DNA of 64,000 nucleotides from Cyrtodaria siliqua (lineage: Eukaryota; Mollusca; Bivalvia; Adapedonta; Hiatellidae), in NCBI GenBank assembly GCA_037043455.1, contig JAWPHD010003070.1, positions 62,001 through 126,000 of the forward strand, in the 5' to 3' direction. The translations under genes and the position numbers were made by a program. The notes beneath the pieces are model-generated. The model ran no database searches. It was not told the DNA's origin and saw only the letters and a program-made list of their open reading frames with translations. Each line of letters opens with the position of its first letter. Position 1 is the stretch's first letter. This document shows, in pieces, positions 57,234 through 64,000 of this stretch.

Positions 57234-58060
57234 ACCCAGGCAGATGCAACTAAAGCCTTTAATAGCATCTTTCGGTATTTGGATGACATAATGAAAATAG
57301 ACAATCCTTTCTTTTCTACTATGGTTAATAATATCTATCCTAAATAACTTCAACTCAACAAAGCTAACATTAATGATACTGACGATTTTTTTTTTGGATT
57401 TTTAACCCTGTCCTTTTGGGCTTTAGGTAGACGTTATCATAGCATCCACAAAGTTTATCAAAATAGGTTATGACCCTATCATTTTACAACATACTGCATG
57501 TTTAGTGGTTGACCCATTTACAGTTCGGCACTATGCTTTCCTCTTTGCTTGTGCAATGACCGGACAGATTGTGGACCCTATGATGACGTCTACCTAAACC
57601 CTTACAGTACGGTAGCGTTTAATGTTTGTCTTTAATCTAGTCTTGTCATACCCTTAACGGCTTGTTCTCTTGTTGCTCGGGCTTCTGCCAAGTCATTAAG
57701 TACTTACTTTGTTTGCTTTCTAGGCTCTTGTTTTTATATTATATATACAAACATGATCATTTATGTGTTTTATTTGTATTGCTTATTGATGCTGCCTTGT
57801 TTGTAAGGAATAACAATACGGCAAGAGTGAGGTTTGGTGCACCCTAGAATCTGGTTTAAACCCACAGCGGTCTTTTTTAGCACTGATCGTTCCAAGAAGG
57901 TATCCCTATTCTCAACCCTTTTGTGTTTGTGATGTCTTATCCTGCTTTTTATTCATATTTAAATTTGTTCTTTGTTTCTGTGTGTGCCTGTGGTTGACTG
58001 TCCTTGAATGCTACTTTTCCTGTTCGATTATATCTACTTGTATTTTTATATCATTTGTTT
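57234..58060 (+). mobile_element. Penelope-like family B, copy 4, at a (TA)n site
   Basis: It begins abruptly after (TA)n with CCCAGGCAGATGCAAC. It encodes TQADATKAFNSIFRYLDD (motif C) and LFSTMVNNIYP-like text, then is deleted and locally inverted near 57415-57460 (complement of the ATGACGTCTACCTAAA region). It resumes with FIKIGYDPIILQHTACLVVDP, VRHYAFLFACAMTG and stop TAA at 57595, followed by the 3' UTR ending near 58060. Insertion at microsatellites is a known bias of Naiads. Confidence 0.8.
57580..57623 (+). promoter_or_regulatory. SECIS-like stem-loop at the end of the Penelope-like ORF
   Basis: ATGA (57580-57583) is followed by helix arm TGACGTCTACC, a loop beginning TAAACCC, and helix arm GGTAGCGT. 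Pairing is C14-15/G, A-T, T-A, C-G, one bulged T, then G-C, C-G, A-T, G-T. In the family consensus (three of four 3' arms) TTGATG follows, placing G-A, A-G and U-U opposite ATGA as in a SECIS quartet. AA lies 12 bases after ATGA, as expected. This copy has TTAATG, a G-to-A change in the quartet. The TAA stop of the ORF lies in the loop, which is unusual for a SECIS. Confidence 0.4.
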
Positions 58061-58269
58061 TGTTTTTTTAATATCGGATAACATCAGTAGATAATATACA
58101 CCTTTGGTAGATATACGGACGATAAACTACAGAAATATCCTTCCCAAAGTATTGATGTTTTGCATCAAATTTTTCTTGCAATTAAATTGGCTCCATTTGT
58201 TGATTATAAACTCTACTGGCCGATGTCATAGTTTGTTGTCTGTCGTCCGTTCCGCTAATATTTGTATTG

Positions 58270-60115
58270 TGTGCATGTAGCACGCCAATTATGAATACTC
58301 GATAATTCCGAATTATCGACACGCCATTTGCGAATTCGTAACTGAATGGGCCATTTACGAATTAATTTCAAATAACGTTTTTTTCAAGATATATGTGATT
58401 AAAATTATAAAAAGAACATTTTAAACTGGAAAAAAATAATACAATAAAAGAAATTGGTCAATTTCGTCGCTGTTTTTTTCGGTTGTTTTTGCCCGAATTC
58501 TGTGTTGTTTTACTGCATGAGGTCTGTTTAACACGTCACAATTAATGATCGATTTTTTATGATTATTTCAACTCTTTATTTACCTTATCTTTTCTAAAAA
58601 AAATAGTAATAAATCGAGTCTTGTGTTTGAACGGGGACGGTAGATAGAATACATATTAATCATAAAGTCCTGGTTTGAATGACATATGCTTTATTACAAA
58701 AGCGACCGTCAATATTTTGCTGATTAAAATATCAACAGAGACATCTCACATTTGTTCTCCATGGTATTACCGAGTTGCAAGAGGGTTCGTCTACATTCAA
58801 GTTCGTCAACTTTATGTTATGAAAAAGGATTAATAAATTATGTTTGTTTTGTCAAATTAAATTAATTGATTTCTATTACACGACCTGTCGGCAAATTAAA
58901 TTGATTGATTGATTCTATTTGAAGTTTTTCTTGCATATTAGATTTGGGATTAAAAATAAAATGATAAAAAAGGTCAGTTGCATGCTCGTCTCCATCTATG
59001 TACTTATAGCACCGGTACGAACCAATAATACAGTATATGGCTAATTGAATATAATGACGTTGTCTACTTGTAACACTGAGCTTAATGCTCATCTTTACAG
59101 TGATGCCACTGGAATACCACGCCTGTATCAGACTATATAGACACCTAGCACTACCCTTTACATAGGCACATATAAAATATAAAAGTTAACTATTTTAACC
59201 GATAATATTACTCCAGAGTCAGTATTTTATCGATTTTATTGAATCAAACGTTTGTCATTAATTTATAGGTTATTCAGAGCTTCATCACAGAGGATAAATG
59301 GTCATCAATAAAATAAATTAGATGCATCAATGTTATTGATCATCGATAAATTAAACCGTTGCACCGGTACCTTTTTTTACATTAATGCATCTGAAAAATA
59401 CACAAGTGTATCGACAATATATCGCGGTACTATGTATTTGGTGCAGCAATATATCGTTTTATACAATCATTTGCCCTGTAAAAAGTAGCTGTGTACTTGT
59501 ATGGTTTAACCGGTGCTCTGTTTTTTCATTAGTCAAATTCGTTACTCCCAGACATAAGTACATAGCAACATAACATTCTTAATTTGATAATATTAAAATA
59601 TAAAACATCAAATTATGAGTCCCTTACCTAATTAACAGAAAATCAAATAACTGCACCTCTCTTTAAATATTTGAACCGGTTCAAATCATTTATACTGTGG
59701 TACACATACTGTTTACTACGCGGTTAAAAACATTTGTATTGCGGTTAAAATCACCGGTACCGTGGTTCAAATTGACCAAATTGAACTGCGGTCTAAATCA
59801 TTTGAACCTTGGTACAAAGTATTTGAACCGCGGTACAAAGTATTTGAACAAATCAACGATCTGCCTTATAAAAAGCATTTCATCATGCGTCTCCATGTCC
59901 GAATGGTTAGCGACATTGCGATGTAAACCTTCGCCTCTCACCGCTGCGAGTTCGAATTCCATTGGGAGCTCGACTTACAAGTGAGGAAGTGTCAATTCTT
60001 ACGGATAGCGGGAGGTGTACAGTATTGGTTCTACCCAGGACAAGTGGGTGGTCTGCCTCCACCACAAATTATCGACCGTGATATATAACCTTACATGTGT
60101 TGAAAATGACGTAAA
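58270..60115 (+). repeat. 1.85 kb duplicated segment, copy 2
   Basis: Partner of 31265-33145, same orientation and order, including the 22 bp array (59665-59850) and a SINE at the equivalent position. Both copies are preceded by a family B Penelope-like 3' end (30540-30995; 57600-58060), but the few hundred bases between differ. Confidence 0.85.
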
Positions 60116-60130
60116 ACACCATACAAACAA
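59885..60130 (+). mobile_element. tRNA-headed SINE, copy 2
   Basis: Same head (TGTCCGAATGGTTAGCGACA, B-box GAGTTCGAATTCC), body (CAGTATTGGTTCTACCCAGG) and tail (GACGTAAAACACCATACAAA) as 32920-33150. It sits at the same offset in the duplicate, so it was present before duplication. Confidence 0.8.
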
Positions 60131-60604
60131 ACATATTATTTCGATGTAAATTGAGAGTAGAATTAAAAGATGACACGGATTAAAGGCCTATGTAAGTACG
60201 CCCCGTCCTACAAACACAGCATGTAATAGGTGGGTAATTATTGTGTTACGTAACACTTACTGATAAGGATCAATAATGCTCAGTGAGGTAGCTAATTAGC
60301 ATTCGCTCATTATAGGTCACTATGACAATCTAATGTGTTTATTGCTTTCCCCAAATGATTTTAAAATAATTCTATTTAGGGTTATTAACATGACCTGAAA
60401 ACTAATGTATTTAGAATTAAACGTTACAAAACATGTAGTAGTAGATTATGTATATCCATGATAGATAAGCATTTATATAATAAATCATGTTTTTGAACTT
60501 TTAATTTCTAAATAAATGTATTAATAAAAATGTATTACTCGTACATTAAAGATAACTTTTATGGTAGCTATCCTGACAACAACAGCTAAACCTTCTGACA
60601 ATGA
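60131..60604. other. No gene seen
   Basis: AT-rich. It contains the dyad GTGTTACGTAACAC near 60233. Confidence 0.4.
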
Positions 60605-60627
60605 GGTATATATATATATATATATAT
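60605..60627 (+). repeat. (TA)n microsatellite
   Basis: About 11 TA units. Confidence 0.9.
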
Positions 60628-60806
60628 CACATAACATGCGGTGTGGGAGTGTAATAACATCATTCAATATTTCGATATTCCACTAGTGGTATAACATAAC
60701 GTTAATGACGTCATGGACGTACGTGTTCTGACTTGTTAAAGCGACAGGCAAAATGCAATAAATGTCGATATGTGAGTTATGTGATAAGTATAATCTAACA
60801 TTCGTT

Positions 60807-60919
60807 CTCATTCATTATTGAATTTAATAAACTCGTTAGCAAAAATGATATACTTCTCCGAAAGAGCCTCGCATTATATCATTTTGCCAACTCGTTTAAT
60901 AAATTTAATAATGAATGAG
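60807..60919. repeat. Foldback repeat, 113 bp
   Basis: CTCATTCATTATT at the left pairs with AATAATGAATGAG at the right. Arms of about 45 bp include AAACTCGTTAGCAAAA and its complement. Decayed relative at 1208-1274. Confidence 0.8.
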
Positions 60920-61231
60920 TAGTCATGTAAGATCCTCTCTATATATTACTTGCATATTTTCAGAATAAAAACTATATAGACACAATATAAACGGCTTTAA
61001 CCAGCCAGGTCAAACCACAAAACTGTTGCAGCGAATTAAGAGTTACTAACTCATAATTGATTTTACACATATTTTAAGAAACAGTGAATAAAGCTATACT
61101 TTTATTCAGCACAAATACATTATTATATGACCTGAATACCTGGATAAAGTTTTGATAAAATGTTTTGTAGAGTGATTTTGCCATTATTAGGCGGATTAGT
61201 TTCTTAAATAACTATCATATCTTACTAAACA
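60920..61231. other. No gene seen
   Basis: Bases 61000-61025 (AACCAGCCAGGTCAAACCAC) echo 52110-52135. Otherwise nothing was recognised. Confidence 0.4.
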
Positions 61232-61760
61232 AGAGGGCCAAAATGGCCCTGAATCGATCACCTGAGGATCTTTGCAATGAAGAAAACATTGTCCTCTGAC
61301 AAATGCTGGCTGAAGATGTTTTTAAGTATTTCCTTATGTAAGTCACTCTATGTAAAACATGCAAAATATCTACACACAAACTATGGACCCAGGGTTGCAG
61401 CCATCTTTGACCACAGGAACTTCAAATGAGCAAACCTGATATACCAGGAGTTAGCGATCAATATTACTAATAAAGAACAAGAGAACAAGAAGGTATGTGG
61501 ATGCTCTACAAGTTAAATGGCTCTTATATCAAGGGTTTCATCATTAAATTCCTCTCAATACCTTTTACAAGTGCAAAACACAACAATACCTCACCCACAA
61601 CTCCATGCTAACACTTTTAAAGAAGATTTTTAAGTTTTACCTATATAAATCGTTGTAAAACATGCAAAATATTTGAAATTTATTATCCACAATCACTTGT
61701 AGAAAGCAAGGTTATATACCAGGTTAATTTTTTTTCAAGCGTACAAAGATCTCATACAGC
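61232..61760 (+). repeat. Bivalve-type dispersed repeat (AAGAGGGCC...GGCCC)
   Basis: It starts AACAAGAGGGCCAAAATGGC and CTGAATCGATCACCTGAG, a repeat head I recognise from bivalve genomes, with a GGGCC-AAAAT-GGCCC hairpin. Two related sub-blocks share CATGCAAAATAT(C/T)T. Confidence 0.6.
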
Positions 61761-61764
61761 AAAG

Positions 61765-61822
61765 ATCTCCGTGGCAGAATGGTTAACGACATTGCGTTGT
61801 AAACCTTCGCCTCTCACCGCTA
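61765..61822 (+). mobile_element. SINE head fragment
   Basis: CGTGGCAGAATGGTTAACGA and CCTTCGCCTCTCACCGCT match the SINE head at 59885, truncated before the B-box. Confidence 0.7.
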
Positions 61823-62616
61823 AAGTGTGATATTTTACGCATCGATTTCTGGCTTATATACCGACTTTTTTGATGCTCGTAGAAATGAAAGTATTTTACC
61901 CGTGATTTCTTTATACGAATGAGTTAGTAACTGTTTAAGTTTAGCGTCATTAGCTTTAAGTGCGATTTTTCAGTATTTATTAGTATTTATTTTTCGCAAT
62001 GGTAACCCCTTAAACTAAACGTGTGCTTATATCTGGTATAAACGTGTACTTGTTTGAGAATTATTATACTTTGTATTACGTGGTCCGAGTATATTGTAAG
62101 GTCCTAGATACAGGCTATTACGAGTATACAAGTGCGGGGCATAGTCAACAGAAACCAGTGGCGGATATCCGAAAATATGGCTACTTTCACTGTGTGAATG
62201 TTTACACATGGCAGCGAAACAGAGGAAGTTTCCACAATCAAGTTTAGCGTATATTTCCACTGACAACTGTTCTTACCTGTAGGGATCAATTAATAAGCAT
62301 CCATATTTCACTAATTCATTTTGTTTCATAGCATATCCTGCGTATAAATACATAGAATATAGATTTTCTGCGCATCTTGGTCTTCATGTCGAATTCTAGG
62401 GTTCAAACGGAAATTGAGGGGAAAGGCTATTCCATCAGTTGGGATTACGGGGTAAAGATACACAATTATTACTTAAATGTTTTAATTTTTATTTATCAAC
62501 AATACAGTCAATTTAATATTAACATAGCAATGCCAAATATTTGATTTGAAGTATATCGGCGTAGTCCTTTATCATGTTTAGCATACTAAGCGTCATTACG
62601 CTCAGTGGGGAGTAAA
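61823..62616. other. No gene seen; one R1 end
   Basis: ATTACGTGGTCCGAGTAT at 62076 is a solo R1 terminus. Overlapping 60-79 codon frames on both strands at 62023-62289 have no motif. Confidence 0.45.
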
Positions 62617-62975
62617 ATGTAACAGCTGTTTGTTACGTCATGAAATCCTGCAAATTCCACTGTTCTCCGACAAATTCCGATAACGCCCATATATAAGCGC
62701 TGGAAGCGGGCTATTCAAAGTCTTCTGCCACAACATATCGAGAGGAAAGCCACGCAAGCTCAGATAGATATTCAAGAAGTCAAGTTCTGAAGTTGCATCC
62801 ACTGCTTACAAGTGACCAAGTGAACAGTACGACAGAAACGTAAGGATGGAGGCCGATGTTTGGTTGAATAGCTTAGTTGCTGAAGTTTATCGAGTTTATC
62901 CAAGTTCACTTTCTTTTGTTGTTTCAAAGTTATTTTTCAGTCCACCGCCCGGTAGATTTGGTGCCGTTTGTAGAA
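62617..62975 (+). promoter_or_regulatory. Candidate promoter or LTR
   Basis: TATATAAG at 62690 is a clear TATA box, with a pyrimidine-rich segment about 30 bases downstream. A donor-like AAACGTAAGG is near 62837. TTTGGTGCCG near 62957 resembles a retroviral-type primer binding site. TGTAAC at 62617 could open an LTR, but no matching CA end or second LTR is seen, so the LTR reading is weak. Confidence 0.25.
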
Positions 62976-63241
62976 ACAGACTATAACAGCAACCAGCGTT
63001 CGAGGTCAGAGCGCGACGATGTCTTACTATATTTAGACTGGTTATTTTCATGATGTTCGAATCACACGTTTAAACAGCGGGTCCTCGTACAACTTCAGAT
63101 GTCCAGCGTCCTGAAATGATGAAGAAACACAAAGTTTAGTTATGGTTTTGTTGGGTTTATTTGTTCACTTTTCCTTGTAAAAAAAGTACCATTAAGGGAA
63201 CGTGAGCTAGTTATGATTTAATTTAATGGATTAAGGATTAT

Positions 63242-63732
63242 GGGTTATGCGGAAGTTCTGCTTTCACTTTCCCTTTTTAATCAAAGAAATAAAGATGAGA
63301 CAAAGGTTTTGGGATATGCAGAGTTATGCTCTGTTTTCCATTTAATATGCATTAAGTGTAGGCTTACGGGTTATGCATGCAGTTCTGCTCATGCTCCCTT
63401 TTACTTGATTCAATAATAAGGAATTTACGAGTTTTGTGTAGGCTCTGCCTATACTCCCAAAAGCAATAAATATGTTTAAAATAATTGCATGTAGTGATTG
63501 AGAGATTGCATTACAAATTAGTGCTGGTCTGTTGATCAATACCCTGCAGTGTATACTCATATTATTTGAATTTAACATCTAAATAGGTATAAGGGAATAA
63601 ATGTGCGGGTTTCTGAGAGTTATGCTCTCTGTCCCCATTTTTCACGTTAATAATAATGTGATATGTTTGGCGAGTTGATACTTGCTATATTATAGCACAC
63701 AGATAGATGAGCTTTGCTTGTCTTCATGTGTG
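63242..63732 (+). repeat. Array of seven covarying stem-loops
   Basis: Stem/loop/stem: 63251 GGAAG-TTCTG-CTTTC; 63319 CAGAG-TTATG-CTCTG; 63375 GCATG(C)AG-TTCTG-CTCATGC; 63436 GTGTAGG-CTCTG-CCTATAC; 63615 GAGAG-TTATG-CTCTC; 63670 GCGAG-TTGATA-CTTGC; 63706 GATGAG-CTTTG-CTTGTC. Loops begin at 63256, 63324, 63383, 63443, 63620, 63675 and 63712. The 177-base gap equals about three periods. Outer pairs (GGG with CCC, TGGGA with TTCCA, CACAC with GTGTG) enclose most of them. Loop sequence is conserved while stems vary in a paired way. Confidence 0.65.
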
Positions 63733-64000
63733 TCCTTGATACCCAGTCCTATGATGACCACGAACAGATACTCGAAGACGATGACAGTACCACGCGCGAG
63801 GCTCAATAAAATGGAGCCCTGGTCCGATATAGCCGAGCCCACGGTTGGAAAGACGATACGAGCGGCACAGAAAACGAGGCGTTTATTATTGTGATTTGTG
63901 CTGTCATATAAACATATTAAAAGTACAAAATGTTACATTGCTATAGTTTTCCTTCAACCTTCAATAGTCTCTCACTTATAAGGTTATTTGAGTAAATAAG
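63733..64000 (+). other. Coding-like tail with AATAAA, no identified gene
   Basis: Bases 63730-63890 are GC-richer than the surroundings. One frame gives LDTQSYDDHEQILEDDDSTTREAQ and a stop overlapping AATAAA (63805); another stays open to 63894 (70 codons from 63682). Neither is recognised. The AATAAA could end a transcript begun at the TATA box at 62690. Confidence 0.25.

Noticed and set aside
57415..57460. Independent second element within Penelope-like copy 4
   Set aside because: The segment is the reverse complement of the element's own C-terminal/SECIS region, so it is a local inversion rather than a new insertion.
62023..62289. Overlapping 60-79 codon frames on both strands
   Set aside because: Three frames on two strands overlap in the same 260 bases with no motif; this reflects base composition.
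1..64000. CRISPR array, prokaryotic operon or viral genome
   Set aside because: The tandem repeats have no uniform repeat-spacer structure, there are no dense ORFs or ribosome binding sites, and all recognisable proteins are eukaryotic retroelement remnants.

Overview
This is AT-rich, intron-scale eukaryotic DNA with no recognisable host protein-coding gene. It is a graveyard of nested transposable elements, satellites and minisatellites. The repeat types point to a bivalve mollusc, probably a marine clam. The evidence is fragments of Penelope-like retroelements of the permuted 'Naiad' type (N-terminal GIY-YIG, then a CxC linker, then RT), Jockey/CR1-like and RNase H-bearing LINEs typical of molluscs, tRNA-headed SINEs ending in a 'GTAAAACACC' or 'TAAACCCCACACA' tail, the 'AACAAGAGGGCC...GGCCC' repeat, and roughly 150 bp satellites. 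The genus cannot be fixed from the sequence alone.

Layout. 0-4.9 kb: LINE 3' end, a 280 bp TIR element (called R1 here) and unannotated DNA. 4.95-12.2 kb: a 7.26 kb element with about 1.1 kb inverted terminal arms, itself sitting in a 152 bp satellite; its interior holds a 97 bp hairpin, a 21 bp heptad-coding minisatellite and a 160 bp satellite. 13-22 kb: R1, microsatellites, one LINE with an open 629-codon RT frame (16431-18320, minus), and a second decayed LINE (18871-22000, minus) that split a 450 bp foldback element (M3) and is flanked by a 12 bp target-site duplication. 23-24 kb: two direct copies of a double-hairpin repeat (family X). 25-31 kb: a tandem cluster of Penelope-like copies, one broken by a LINE tail. 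31-35.5 kb: a 1.85 kb segmental duplicate (its partner is at 58.3-60.1 kb), a higher-order 22/88 bp array and a 150 bp satellite. 36-43 kb: satellites, LINE 3' end, the N-terminal half of a Naiad-type element and an inverted RT fragment. 43.0-43.9 kb: a three-level nest (X and a TTAA-flanked element M2 inside R1). 44-50 kb: M3, X split by an RNase H LINE with a 13 bp target-site duplication, two hairpin/TIR elements, Penelope remnants. 50.5-55.3 kb: an exact 55 bp x 8 minisatellite and duplicated flanks. 57-60 kb: another Penelope 3' end and duplicate 2. 62.6-63.8 kb: a candidate promoter or LTR followed by a regularly spaced array of seven stem-loops.

The two most unusual signals are: (1) the array at 63242-63732, where seven hairpins keep nearly the same apical pentaloop while both stem strands change together; and (2) a SECIS-like fold at the end of the Penelope-like 'B' family (57580-57623, with decayed copies at 30510-30556 and 52637-52690), which fits the known but unusual ability of some clam Naiads to encode selenoproteins. 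All calls come from reading the sequence; no database search or folding program was run.
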